Shown here in pieces: positions 8,840 to 18,551 of a DNA stretch of 64,000 bases. The position numbers and the translations under genes are program-made. The stretch is taken from NCBI GenBank assembly GCA_001899805.1, contig MKWP01000015.1:682001-746000 (forward strand), read 5' to 3'. How positions within the stretch are numbered: position 1 is the stretch's first letter; the number at the start of each line of letters is the position of its first letter. The notes under the pieces are model-generated. The model was not told the origin of the DNA and did not search any database. It saw only the letters and a list, made by a program, of their open reading frames with translations. The DNA is from Lysobacterales bacterium 66-474. GTDB lineage: Bacteria > Pseudomonadota > Gammaproteobacteria > Xanthomonadales > Rhodanobacteraceae.

Positions 8840-10429
8840 ATGAACAGCAGATCCATCGGTTTGATCGCTGGTGCAGCGTTGGGCTTGACGACGTCGGTCA
8901 TGGCGCAGACGGTTTCGATATCTCCCGCGACGATGCCCCGCATCGGCGCGGTCGATGCGCGTTACCAGTCCTACAACGTCGAGATGTTGGAGGTGACGGG
9001 CGGCCGCTTCTGGAAGCCGTACAAGGACATCGCCAAGTTGCCCGCGAAAGCTGCCGGCGAGGCGGGACCCACGGGCGGCGACACACCGGCAGGCATGAGC
9101 GCCGATCTCTATCAGTACCGCCCGCCCATCGATCTGGCGAACAAGCGGCTGCGCATGTTGGCCAAGGCACTCGGTCCGGCCTATGTGCGGATCAGCGGTA
9201 CCTGGGCCAACACGACGTACTTTGCCGACACCGACACGCCGCCAAAGGAACCGCCCAAGGGCTATGGCGGCGTGCTTACGCGCCAGCAATGGCTGGGCGC
9301 GATCGCGTTCTCGAATGCGGTCGATGCGCCGATCGTCACCTCGATGCCGATTGGCGAAGGCACCCGCGGGCCGGACGGTGTCTGGAAGCCGGACGAGGCG
9401 CGCCGCTGGCTCGACTTCACCAAGGCGCATGGTGGAAAAATCGCCGCGGTCGAATATTTCAACGAACCGACGCTGGCGTCGATGGGCGGCGCGCCCAAGG
9501 GCTATGACGCCGCGGATTACGGGCGCGACTTCCGCATCTTCGATGCCTTCATGCGCAAGGATTTCCCCGGCATCAAGATCCTGGCACCCGGATCGGTGGG
9601 CGAATCGACCGCCGACTGGGGTATCGCCCATGGCGGATATGGCGACATCAAGGTGCTTTCTGCGGATGAGCTTGCCGCCTACACCGGCGACGCGGATGCG
9701 TTCTCCTACCATCACTACGGCGCCGCCTCCGAGCGTTGCGCCGCCATGGGACACCAGACCAGCGCCGAGCAGGCGCTTTCGGAAGACTGGTTGGGTCGAA
9801 CCGACCAGACGCTGGCTTTTTACCGCGGCGTGCGCGACAAATACATGCCCGGCAAGCATTTCTGGAACACCGAGACCGCGGATGCGGCCTGCGGCGGCAA
9901 CCCCTGGGGCGGCACGTTCCTCGATACCTTCCGTTATCTCGACCAGCTTGGCCGGCTGGCCCGCCAGGAAGTGGACGTCGTATTCCACAACACCCTGGTT
10001 GCCAGCGATTACGGCCTGCTCAACGAAGATACGTTTGCGCCCAAGCCCAACTACTGGGGTGCATTGTTGTGGCGCCGGCTGATGGGCACCACGGTGCTCG
10101 ACAGCGGCGTGTCCATCAGCGAGGGCCGCCACATCTATGCGCAATGCCTGCGCGACGTGCCCGGCGGCGTGGCGATCCTCGCGATCAACAACAGCCGCTC
10201 GCGGTCGACCCTGCTGGAGCTGCCGGTCGCCGCGGAGCGGTACACCTTGTCGGCGCCGTCGCTGGAAGCCACGAGTGTCCGACTCAACGGGCGGCAGCTG
10301 AAACTCGGCCGCGACGACGCGCTTCCCGCCTTGCGCGGCAAGCGCATTGCCGCCGGCAAGGTGGAACTCGCGCCGGCAAGCATCACCTTCTTCGCGCTGG
10401 CGAAAGCCGGCAACACGAACTGTCGCTAG
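8840..10429 (+). CDS. Secreted clan GH-A glycoside hydrolase, GH79-like
   Basis: Exported protein of 529 residues with an N-terminal signal peptide (cut near MAQ, about residue 22). A TIM-barrel glycosidase pattern is visible: acid/base context EYFNEPT (Glu about 209) and a probable nucleophile in FWNTETADAACGG (Glu about 345), a spacing of about 136 residues that fits clan GH-A. The ordered segments (VRISGTWANTTYF, DAFSYHHYG, NPWGGTFLDTFRYLDQLG, YWGALLWRRLMG) and a C-terminal beta domain recall bacterial GH79 heparanase/beta-glucuronidase-like proteins. The strong AAGGAGAG site 6-13 bases before ATG 8840 fixes the start. Substrate cannot be told; GH39 or GH30 relatives are alternatives. Confidence 0.72.
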   Translation: MNSRSIGLIAGAALGLTTSVMAQTVSISPATMPRIGAVDARYQSYNVEMLEVTGGRFWKPYKDIAKLPAKAAGEAGPTGGDTPAGMSADLYQYRPPIDLANKRLRMLAKALGPAYVRISGTWANTTYFADTDTPPKEPPKGYGGVLTRQQWLGAIAFSNAVDAPIVTSMPIGEGTRGPDGVWKPDEARRWLDFTKAHGGKIAAVEYFNEPTLASMGGAPKGYDAADYGRDFRIFDAFMRKDFPGIKILAPGSVGESTADWGIAHGGYGDIKVLSADELAAYTGDADAFSYHHYGAASERCAAMGHQTSAEQALSEDWLGRTDQTLAFYRGVRDKYMPGKHFWNTETADAACGGNPWGGTFLDTFRYLDQLGRLARQEVDVVFHNTLVASDYGLLNEDTFAPKPNYWGALLWRRLMGTTVLDSGVSISEGRHIYAQCLRDVPGGVAILAINNSRSRSTLLELPVAAERYTLSAPSLEATSVRLNGRQLKLGRDDALPALRGKRIAAGKVELAPASITFFALAKAGNTNCR

Positions 10430-10489
10430 CAAGCACGCGGGGCTGCACGAGGGGCAACACTCCATATCATCCGCTACCAGGAGAACGTG

Positions 10490-11071
10490 ATGAACGCCAA
10501 CGTCGAAAACCAATCACCGCTGCTCCGGAACGCACTGGAGTTCGCCAAGGCGAACTGGTGGATGTTCCTGTTGGGCGGGATCCTCTACATCCTGTTCGGC
10601 ATCCTGGCGCTGGCTCGGCCGGCCAGTGCGCTGCTCGCGCTGGCGGTGGTGTTCGCCTGCTTCCTGCTGGTGGACGGCATCTTCAGCGCCGTCCGCGCAC
10701 TGGGTGCGAAGGGCGCAGAAGGCCGGTGGTGGGTGTTCTTCGCCGGCCTGGTCAGCATCCTGATCGGGCTGTACGCGTTGTTCGGCCCGGTGAATACGGT
10801 GCTGCTGTTTGTCTACGTGGTCGCATTCCAGGCCATCCTGTTCGGTGTGTCGATCTTCATGTTCGGCGTCAGCATCCGCAAGGCCGTCAGCGGCGAATGG
10901 ATGTTGTACCTGACCGGCGTGCTCTCGGTCCTCTTCGGCCTGCTGCTGCTGTGGGCGCCGGGCATCGGCGGGTTGAGCGTGTCGCTGATGGTCGGTGCCT
11001 GGGCGCTCGTGATCGGCATCCTGCGCGTGGTGTTTGCCTTTCGGGTGCGGAGTCTCGTGCGCAACACCTAG
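10490..11071 (+). CDS. HdeD-family (DUF308) integral membrane protein
   Basis: Inner-membrane protein of about 193 residues with six predicted helices in three hairpins, each starting with the family pattern (WWMFLLGGILYILFGILAL; WWVFFAGLVSILIGLYALFG; WMLYLTGVLSVLFGLLLLW). E. coli HdeD is linked to acid resistance at high cell density; function here is inferred from fold only. The site AGGAG lies seven bases before ATG 10490; an in-frame GTG directly upstream (10487) is the alternative. It follows the glycosidase gene by 60 bases on the same strand and may be cotranscribed. Confidence 0.85.
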   Translation: MNANVENQSPLLRNALEFAKANWWMFLLGGILYILFGILALARPASALLALAVVFACFLLVDGIFSAVRALGAKGAEGRWWVFFAGLVSILIGLYALFGPVNTVLLFVYVVAFQAILFGVSIFMFGVSIRKAVSGEWMLYLTGVLSVLFGLLLLWAPGIGGLSVSLMVGAWALVIGILRVVFAFRVRSLVRNT

Positions 11072-11140
11072 GGCGGATGCCGTCACGTAAAAGAAGATGG
11101 CGCGATGATGTAGCCCGCAGGTGACTCGACCGATGCGGCC

Positions 11141-12034
11141 TCAGCCGCGGTACCGCAGCGCCTCGATGACGAGCTTCATGGCCGGCGCGACCTGACGGCG
11201 GCTCGTGTAGTACAGGTGGAACCCGGGAAGCCGGGGCCACCAGTCCTCCAACACGGACACCAGCCGTCCCGCTGCGATGTCGGCCTCGACGATGTCGAGC
11301 GGCAGATAGGCAAGCCCCTGCCCGTCCAGTGCCGCCTGCCGCATCAGGAAGGTGTTGTTGAAGGTCACCTGCCCCTGTACGCGCACCGCGACCGACTTGC
11401 CCTTGCGCTCGAAATCCCAGGCATACAAGCCGCCGTGCGTGGGCAAGCGCAGGTTGATGCAACGATGGCCGGTCAAGTCGTTGGGCACCGCTGGAAGGGT
11501 CTTGCCGTCGAAGTATCGGGGCGAACCCACCACGGCCATGCGCAGGTCGGGGCCGATGCGCACCGCGATCATGTCCTTGTCCACCACGTCGCCCACGCGC
11601 ACGCCGGCATCGAAGTGCTGGGCCACGATGTCGGCAAGGCCATAGTCCACGCTCAACTCGACCTGGACGTCCGGGTATTGGCGCAGCAGTTCCCGCAGTT
11701 TGCGCCACAGCACCGTGACGATGGCATGGTCGGTGGCGGTGATCCGCACGCTGCCTGCTGGCTTGTCGGCCAGCGTGCGCAGGGATGTCAATTCCGTGTC
11801 CAGTTGGTTGAACATCGGCGTCAGTGTGCCGAGCAATCTTGCGCCTGCCTCGGAGGTGGCGACGCTGCGCGTCGTGCGCGTCAGCAGCCGCACGCCGAGC
11901 CGCGCTTCCAGCGCCGTCATCGCGTGGCTCAAGGCCGAACGCGACATGCCCAGTTGCGCGGCCGCGCGAGTGAAGCTGCGCGTCTGCGCCACGGCCACGA
12001 AAGCGCGCAAGTCGTTGAGGTTCGCTGCCGGCAT
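11141..12034 (-). CDS. LysR-family transcriptional regulator
   Basis: Regulator of about 297 residues. The N-terminal winged helix (LNDLRAFVAVAQTRSFTRAA; GMSRSALSHAMTALEARLG) is followed by a PBP2-type effector domain with the usual DAGVRVGDVV and LRLPTHGG segments. ATG 12034 gives the usual family length; the frame is open to 12112. It is divergent from the cupin gene at 12180 with 145 bases between, the classical arrangement for a LysR regulator acting on the neighbouring operon, so it probably controls the cupin/CMD/AKR/SDR cluster. Inducer unknown. Confidence 0.9.
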   Translation of the reverse strand: MPAANLNDLRAFVAVAQTRSFTRAAAQLGMSRSALSHAMTALEARLGVRLLTRTTRSVATSEAGARLLGTLTPMFNQLDTELTSLRTLADKPAGSVRITATDHAIVTVLWRKLRELLRQYPDVQVELSVDYGLADIVAQHFDAGVRVGDVVDKDMIAVRIGPDLRMAVVGSPRYFDGKTLPAVPNDLTGHRCINLRLPTHGGLYAWDFERKGKSVAVRVQGQVTFNNTFLMRQAALDGQGLAYLPLDIVEADIAAGRLVSVLEDWWPRLPGFHLYYTSRRQVAPAMKLVIEALRYRG

Positions 12035-12179
12035 TGGTGCATCCCGTGCACAAGCTTGTTCGTATTTTTCCATCTTATCAACCAATCGCCCTGTACCTAA
12101 ACTTGCGGACATGGTTGGTCAAGGCACCCATTCCATGGGATGCCGGCCATCGCGATTCATTGACATTCGGAGGCCGATG

Positions 12180-12686
12180 ATGAAATTCCTCACAGCCGTT
12201 GCCCTGTTGCTCGTCCTCGTCATGCTTGAAGCATCCGCCCAGTCCCGTGCCGAGCCCGCGGCAGCAACGACGACGGCAGCCGCGCAACAGATCACGCGCG
12301 CTGGAACGCAGGCCTCCATCGTCGCATCACCCGCGCATTTCACGGGTCAGCCGCCCCGCATCGATCCACTCTGGCCAGCCAACCACGACATCAACGCCAC
12401 GGGCGATCTGGTGACCTTCGAACCCGGCGCGCACTCCGATTGGCATACCCACCCGGCGGGCCAATACCTGGTGGTCGAATCCGGTGTGGGGTTGACACAG
12501 CAATGGGGCAAGCCCGTGCAGGTCATCCGCCCCGGCGACGTCGTCTGGTGTCCGCCCGGCGTCAAGCACTGGCATGGCGCGACCCCGACCACGGCGGTGA
12601 CCATCCTGACCATCACCGGCACCGTTGACGGCAAGAACGTCATCTGGATGGAGAAAGTCACCGATGCGCAAAACCATGACCATTGA
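12180..12686 (+). CDS. Exported cupin, hydroxynitrile-lyase-like
   Basis: Small cupin of 168 residues with a signal peptide (hydrophobic residues 5-20, cut near ASA-Q). The metal site has the bacterial (R)-hydroxynitrile-lyase-type pattern: WHTHPAGQ (His89, His91, Gln95) and GVKHWHGA (His130). The segment GDVVWCPPGVKHWHG and the tail WMEKVTDAQ closely resemble the cytosolic cupin encoded at 13488, so the two are paralogues. GGAGG lies six bases upstream of ATG 12180. It is the first gene of the cluster opposite the LysR gene and overlaps the next gene by 23 bases. Actual activity is unproven. Confidence 0.82.
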   Translation: MKFLTAVALLLVLVMLEASAQSRAEPAAATTTAAAQQITRAGTQASIVASPAHFTGQPPRIDPLWPANHDINATGDLVTFEPGAHSDWHTHPAGQYLVVESGVGLTQQWGKPVQVIRPGDVVWCPPGVKHWHGATPTTAVTILTITGTVDGKNVIWMEKVTDAQNHDH

Positions 12687-13455
12687 ACGCCGCGTGGCCG
12701 CCCGGTGGCTCGGCATCGGTGTCGCGGCCGTGCTGGCTTGCGGCAGTGCCGAGGCGCAACCCCAACACGCGAAGGAGTCCGGAAACATGACCGCACAACA
12801 CACAACGCCTGTCACCGACACCCTTGGCGCGCAGCAGCAGGCCATCCTGCCCATCGCCGCCTTTGCGGCCGCGGGCGACATGGGCAAGCTGGACACCGCG
12901 CTGAACCAGGGACTCGATGCAAGCCTGACCATCAGCGATGCACGCGAAGTGCTGGTGCAGCTCTACGCCTACGCCGGCTTTCCGCGCAGCCTCAATGCGC
13001 TCACCGAGCTGATGAAGGTGGTGGACGCTCGCAAGCAACGCGGCATCCACGACACGCCGGGGCGCGAGCCCAGCCACGCCATTCCCACCGGCGATGCACT
13101 GCTCGCCGCAGGCAAAGCCAACCAGACCAAACTGGTTGGCCAACCCGTGGCCGGCCCGATCTTCGAGTTCGCGCCGGCCATCGGCGAGTATCTGCAAAGC
13201 CACTTGTTCGGCGCGATCTTCGAACGCGACAACCTCGACTGGCAAAACCGCGAGCTCGCGACCGTCGGCATGTTGTCCGCGATGCCGGGTGTCGAAGCAC
13301 AACTGCAGTCGCACATGCACATGAGCATGAACACGGGGCTCACGGCCAGGCAGATGCAGCAGGCCGTTGAGGTGTTGCAAGCGCGAGTTGGCGCCGACAG
13401 CGGACGACGCGCCCACGAAGCGCTGCAGCGCGCGTTGGCACCCGCGCAGCATTGA
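12664..13455 (+). CDS. Carboxymuconolactone decarboxylase (CMD/AhpD-like) family protein, probably exported
   Basis: Protein of about 263 residues. An N-terminal hydrophobic stretch (WLGIGVAAVLACGSAEAQ) looks like a signal peptide. Two alpha-helical CMD-like halves follow: residues about 65-140 (ILPIAAFAAAGDMGKLDTAL; REVLVQLYAYAGFPRSLNAL) and about 190-255 (LFGAIFERDNLDWQNRELATVG). The classical CXXC of AhpD is absent, so peroxidase-type chemistry is not supported. The start at 12664 lies inside the end of the cupin gene, consistent with translational coupling. Such proteins are often found with hydroxynitrile-lyase-like cupins and reductases under LysR control. Confidence 0.82.
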   Translation: MRKTMTIERRVAARWLGIGVAAVLACGSAEAQPQHAKESGNMTAQHTTPVTDTLGAQQQAILPIAAFAAAGDMGKLDTALNQGLDASLTISDAREVLVQLYAYAGFPRSLNALTELMKVVDARKQRGIHDTPGREPSHAIPTGDALLAAGKANQTKLVGQPVAGPIFEFAPAIGEYLQSHLFGAIFERDNLDWQNRELATVGMLSAMPGVEAQLQSHMHMSMNTGLTARQMQQAVEVLQARVGADSGRRAHEALQRALAPAQH

Positions 13456-13487
13456 ACGCCACTTCGAAACACCACCACGGAGGTTTC

Positions 13488-13880
13488 ATGAAAATCACCC
13501 CACCCGGTTCCACGCCTTCGAGCAAAGGGGCGCCCGAATATTTCACCGGCGACGTGCGCATCGACTGCCCGTTCTGCAGCAGCGGCAACCTCTCTGCCGC
13601 GACCGTGACCTTCGAGCCGGGCGCGCGCACTGCCTGGCACACCCATCCGCTGGGACAAACGCTGTTGGTGACGTCGGGCCTGGGCTGGGTCGGCTACGAA
13701 GGCGGTCGCGTGCAGGAAATCCGCCCCGGCGACATCGTCTGGATCGAACCCGGCGAGAAACACTGGCACGGCGCGTCAAGGGATTGCGCGATGAGCCACA
13801 TCGCCATCGTCGAGATGAAGGACGGCAAGTCGACGGACTGGATGGAACACGTGACGGACGAGCAATACCGCGCGACGTGA
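13488..13880 (+). CDS. Small cupin, (R)-hydroxynitrile-lyase-like (Mn-dependent type)
   Basis: Cytosolic cupin of 130 residues, the usual length of the manganese-dependent cupin hydroxynitrile lyases of acidobacteria. The motif block TFEPGARTAWHTHPLGQT supplies His51, His53 and Gln57, PGEKHWHGA supplies His92, and the tail WMEHVTDEQY is typical of that family. These enzymes cleave or form cyanohydrins in vitro; the natural substrate is unknown. GGAGG is five bases before ATG 13488. It follows the CMD gene by 32 bases in the same operon-like cluster. It may bind another metal or act on a different carbonyl substrate. Confidence 0.86.
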   Translation: MKITPPGSTPSSKGAPEYFTGDVRIDCPFCSSGNLSAATVTFEPGARTAWHTHPLGQTLLVTSGLGWVGYEGGRVQEIRPGDIVWIEPGEKHWHGASRDCAMSHIAIVEMKDGKSTDWMEHVTDEQYRAT

Positions 13881-13945
13881 AGCGAAGGCGCGTGCGCTTT
13901 CTGTTATCAAAGATGATACAGCTCGGCAAGCAACAGGAGAGTGTG

Positions 13946-14413
13946 ATGACCATTAAAGATATCGGCCCCCAGCCCCAATCCTTCGATCTCGAACAAGCGA
14001 CGCGCGAGAACAAGAACTACCGGACCGTAGCGTGGAGCGGCCGGTATCTCCAGGTCACCCTGATGTCGATCCCGGTGGGTGGCGACATCGGGCTGGAAGT
14101 GCATCCGGAAACCGATCAATTCCTTCGACTCGATGCGGGCCGTGGTCGGGCCCAGATCGGTCCCTCCAGGGACCAGCTCACATTCGACAGGGAGGTGTCC
14201 GATGGTTGGTGCGTGCTGATCCCGGCAGGAACCTGGCACAACGTCACCAACATCGGAGATGAGCCCATGCAGGTCTACGCCGTTTACGCTCCGGCGCACC
14301 ACAAGCCCGGCAAGATCCACAAGACAGCATCCGAGGCCGCTGCCGACAGCGATGATGAGCCGGCGGAATGGTCGGTCCAGCCCGACGACGTGGAACCCGA
14401 CAAGCGCGGGTGA
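13946..14413 (+). CDS. Cupin-domain protein (third cupin of the cluster)
   Basis: Protein of 155 residues with one cupin core (EVHPETDQFLRLDAGRGRAQ, about residues 52-71; VLIPAGTWHNVTNIGDEPMQ, about 91-110) and an acidic C-terminal tail rich in Asp/Glu. This family is distinct from the two hydroxynitrile-lyase-like cupins: it has HPETDQ instead of HTHPxGQ. AGGAG lies six bases before ATG 13946. It follows the previous cupin by 65 bases. No enzyme activity can be assigned. Confidence 0.83.
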   Translation: MTIKDIGPQPQSFDLEQATRENKNYRTVAWSGRYLQVTLMSIPVGGDIGLEVHPETDQFLRLDAGRGRAQIGPSRDQLTFDREVSDGWCVLIPAGTWHNVTNIGDEPMQVYAVYAPAHHKPGKIHKTASEAAADSDDEPAEWSVQPDDVEPDKRG

Positions 14414-15590
<1,177 letters not shown>

Positions 15591-15641
15591 TCCGACGCCA
15601 AGGCGGCAACGGATCGAAGCAACCCCATCTGGAGAACAATC

Positions 15642-16394
15642 ATGAGCGACAACATCAAGGACAAAGTGGTCGTCATCACCGGCGCGTCGAGCGGCATCGG
15701 CGAAGCCACGGCCAAGCTGCTCGCGAGCCAGGGCGCCAGGGTCGTACTCGGCGCGCGGCGCGAGGACAACCTGAAGCGCATTGCCGACGAGATCAAGCAG
15801 CGCGGCGGCCAGGCCGTTTACCAGGAACTGGACGTCACCCAACAGCCCGACAACGACGCCATCGTCAAGCTGGCCAAGGACAAATTCGGCCGCGTGGACG
15901 TGATGTTCCTCAACGCAGGGCTGATGCCGAACTCGCCTTTGTCCGCGCTCAGGACGGGCGAGTGGCACCGGATGGTGGACGTGAACATCAAGGGTGTGCT
16001 GAACGGCGTCGCGGCCGCGCTGCCGACGTTCATCGCGCAGAAGTCCGGGCACGTCATTGCGACCTCGTCGGTGGCGGGGCTCAAGGCCTATCCGGGCGGC
16101 GCCGTCTATGGCGGCACCAAGTGGTTCGTGCGTGACTTCATGGAAGTGCTGCGCATGGAGTCCGCGATGGAAGGCACCCACATCCGCACTGCGACGATTT
16201 ATCCCGCCGCCATCAACACCGAACTGCTGACGAAGATCACCGACAAGCCCTCGCTCGACCAGATGCAGGGCCTGTACGACAAGTTCGGCATTTCGCCGGG
16301 CCGGATCGCGAGCGTGGTCGCCTTCGCGATCGGCCAGCCCGAGGACACCACGATCAGCGAGTTCACCGTAGGTCCTGCGAACCAACCATGGTGA
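15642..16394 (+). CDS. SDR-family oxidoreductase (classical short-chain dehydrogenase)
   Basis: NAD(P)-dependent oxidoreductase of 250 residues. The Rossmann motif TGASSGIG is at 13-20, the NAG motif at 91-93, and the catalytic triad is Ser142/143 with Tyr156 and Lys160 (YGGTK). Arg39-Arg40 after the second strand suggests preference for NADP(H). It ends the LysR-linked cluster. A fragment of a dihydrofolate-reductase-like gene follows after eight bases. Confidence 0.93.
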   Translation: MSDNIKDKVVVITGASSGIGEATAKLLASQGARVVLGARREDNLKRIADEIKQRGGQAVYQELDVTQQPDNDAIVKLAKDKFGRVDVMFLNAGLMPNSPLSALRTGEWHRMVDVNIKGVLNGVAAALPTFIAQKSGHVIATSSVAGLKAYPGGAVYGGTKWFVRDFMEVLRMESAMEGTHIRTATIYPAAINTELLTKITDKPSLDQMQGLYDKFGISPGRIASVVAFAIGQPEDTTISEFTVGPANQPW

Positions 16395-16401
16395 GCGGCG
16401 C

Positions 16402-16503
16402 ATGGGAGACAACACCGTGAACCGACCTTCCATCGTCTGCCACATGCTGACCGCGCTGGATGGGAAGATCACCGCCCACCAGCACACGCTTCCTGCCCCA
16501 TGA
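16402..16503 (+). pseudogene. Remnant of a dihydrofolate-reductase-family (RibD C-terminal) gene
   Basis: A 34-codon frame downstream of the SDR encodes, after an alternative GTG at 16417, the sequence NRPSIVCHMLTALDGKIT. This is the characteristic N-terminus of RibD_C/dihydrofolate-reductase-family proteins (usually about 220 residues, with CHMxTSLDGKI). It then leaves homology and stops at TGA 16501-16503. No continuation was seen before the kinase gene at 16613, so this is probably what remains after an internal deletion. Confidence 0.6.
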
Positions 16504-16612
16504 TCGGGTTTCGGAGATGTCCGTGCGACGGAGCACCCGCCCTGGGTGATTCGATGCCGGCCCGGCCAGCGCAGGTAAAATCCATCGACCGGGTGACGCA
16601 CGAGGATTCTGC

Positions 16613-17890
16613 GTGTTGCGTTTTCGTCAGCGGGTGGCGGAGTCGTTTTCGTTCGATGCCCGCGCCCTCGTCACGACCATCGCATGGCTGCGCCCCTGCG
16701 CGGCGATCGGCCAGGCCACCGCGATCGCCGTCGTGGTCGGCCGGCTTCATGTTGCCCTGCCGCTGATCCCGCTCGCCGTCGGGATCGCCGTGTTGATTCT
16801 GGCCACGCCGGTCGCGTTCCTGCGATTGCGCAACGCCCGGCCCGTGGGCGAGGCCGAAGCGTTCGTGCACGTCGCCTTCGACATCCTGATGCTGGGCTGG
16901 GCGCTGTATTTCACCGGCGGCGCCAGCAATCCGTTCATCACCTTGTTGCTGGTGCCGGTGGCGCTGACGGCCGCGGCACTGTCCGGCAAGGCCACCGCCG
17001 TCGTGACCGCGCTTGCGGCCGCGGTATACGCCATCCTGATTTTCGCCTACGCCCCGCTGCCGGACATGCCGATGCACGGCAACGAATTCCGCCTGCACCT
17101 GACCGGCATGGCCATCAATTTCATGATCGCGGTGTTGTTGCTGGCGGTGTTCGTCGGACGCATGAGCGCGTCCCTGAACACCCAGCGCGAGGCCATCCGG
17201 CGGCTGCACGAACGCGCCCTGCGCGACGAAAGCATCCTTGCGATCGCGACCCAGGCCGCGGGCGCCGCCCACCAGCTCAACACGCCGCTGTCCACGCTGC
17301 GCACCTTGTTGCCGGAACTCGAACGCGGCCGCGAAGCGGATGCGGCGCTGCGTGCGGACGTGAAGGTCATGACCGGGGAAGTCGAGCGCTGCCGCGGCAT
17401 CCTGCGCGACATGGTCGAATACGGCCGCCAGCAACTCGCCGGCACCGCGCAGGCGACGGCGCTGGGCGACTACGTGCGCGAGAGCGTCGATCGTTTTCGT
17501 CTGCTGCGGCCCGAGGCCGAGGTGACCACGCAGGTGGCACCGGAATCACGTCGGCAGCGGATCGCGGTGCAACCGGGCCTTGCGCATGCACTGCTCAACC
17601 TGATGCAGAATGCCCTCGATGCGTCGCTGCACAATGGTTCGCACACGGTGATCCTGCACGCGGCCATCGACGGCAGCCGGGTGGAATTCGTCATCGGCGA
17701 TCATGGCGACGGCCTTTCCGCGCATCGCACGGTCAGTCTGCCGACCGTCAGCGACAAGCCGGACGGACTCGGGATCGGGCTGGCGCTGGCGCGCTCGACC
17801 ATCGAGCGCATGCACGGCGAGCTGCACGCGCGGAGCGACGCCGGCGGCACCTTCGTGCACGTGACGCTGCCGCGGGCGGAGCGTGCGTGA
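16613..17890 (+). CDS. regB: RegB/PrrB-type redox-responsive sensor histidine kinase
   Basis: Inner-membrane kinase of 425 residues with about six membrane helices in the first 185. The signature GGASNPF (102-108) matches the quinone-sensing motif of RegB/PrrB/ActS. The H-box AAHQLNTPLSTL carries His220, and Cys260 in ERCRGILRDM corresponds to the redox-active cysteine of RegB. The HATPase domain (NLMQNALDAS; GIGLALARS) follows. Family members sense the quinone pool and oxygen and phosphorylate RegA. The GTG start at 16613 has GAGGA seven bases upstream, and a TAAAAT box lies at 16576-16581. The stop overlaps the regulator's ATG. Confidence 0.88.
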   Translation: MLRFRQRVAESFSFDARALVTTIAWLRPCAAIGQATAIAVVVGRLHVALPLIPLAVGIAVLILATPVAFLRLRNARPVGEAEAFVHVAFDILMLGWALYFTGGASNPFITLLLVPVALTAAALSGKATAVVTALAAAVYAILIFAYAPLPDMPMHGNEFRLHLTGMAINFMIAVLLLAVFVGRMSASLNTQREAIRRLHERALRDESILAIATQAAGAAHQLNTPLSTLRTLLPELERGREADAALRADVKVMTGEVERCRGILRDMVEYGRQQLAGTAQATALGDYVRESVDRFRLLRPEAEVTTQVAPESRRQRIAVQPGLAHALLNLMQNALDASLHNGSHTVILHAAIDGSRVEFVIGDHGDGLSAHRTVSLPTVSDKPDGLGIGLALARSTIERMHGELHARSDAGGTFVHVTLPRAERA

Positions 17891-18462
17891 TGGCGTCGGG
17901 CACACGGCAACCGGGCAGCCTCTTGCTGGTAGAGGACGACGCCGTGTTCGCCGGAGCGATGGCGCGCGCGTTGCGGGCACGCGGGTTCGACGTGGGCGTG
18001 GCCGGCAGTGCCCGGGAAGCATTGCACGATGCGCACGCACGGCGCCCCCGTTATGCCGTGGTCGATCTGAAACTCGGCGACGACAGCGGCCTCGCCCTGA
18101 TACCGGCCTTGCTCGCCGAGGTTCCGGACGCGCGTGTGCTGCTCCTGACCGGCTACGCCTCGATCGCGACGGCCGTCGAAGCGATCAAGCGCGGCGCGCA
18201 CGACTACCTGGCCAAGCCCGTGGACGCCGACGCCGTGGTGCGCGCACTGCTGGACAATGGCGACGCCGATGCAACCGAAACGGCCGGCATGCCGGAATCG
18301 TCATTGCCGTTGCGTCGGCTGGAATGGGAACACATCCAGCGCACCCTGCAGGAGTGCGACGGCAACATTTCGGAAACCGCGCGACGGCTCGGCATGCACC
18401 GCCGGACCCTGCAACGCAAACTCGGCAAGCATCCGGTGCGCGAACGCAGCGATCGCGCCTGA
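17890..18462 (+). CDS. regA: RegA/PrrA/ActR-type response regulator
   Basis: Response regulator of 190 residues. The receiver domain has the acidic pair in LLLVEDDAVF, the phosphoacceptor Asp59 in VVDLKLGDDSGL, Thr in LLLTGYASI and Lys in YLAKPVD. The C-terminal Fis-type helix-turn-helix (CDGNISETARRLGMHRRTL) is nearly identical in pattern to RegA proteins. ATG 17890 overlaps the kinase stop by one base (TGATG), so the two are translationally coupled. It likely controls redox- or respiration-linked genes; local targets cannot be seen. Confidence 0.9.
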   Translation: MASGTRQPGSLLLVEDDAVFAGAMARALRARGFDVGVAGSAREALHDAHARRPRYAVVDLKLGDDSGLALIPALLAEVPDARVLLLTGYASIATAVEAIKRGAHDYLAKPVDADAVVRALLDNGDADATETAGMPESSLPLRRLEWEHIQRTLQECDGNISETARRLGMHRRTLQRKLGKHPVRERSDRA

Positions 18463-18551
18463 CGGCGGCCTGCGGGTGCGACCATTTGCCGCATTGTCGA
18501 TGCGGGAAGCCTGACTATCCTTGAGTGATTCTTGTTTCCAGGGAACCTGCC

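Noticed and set aside
8735-10513. 592-codon minus-strand frame opposite the glycosidase
   Set aside because: Shadow frame; the plus strand has signal peptide, catalytic motifs and a strong ribosome-binding site.
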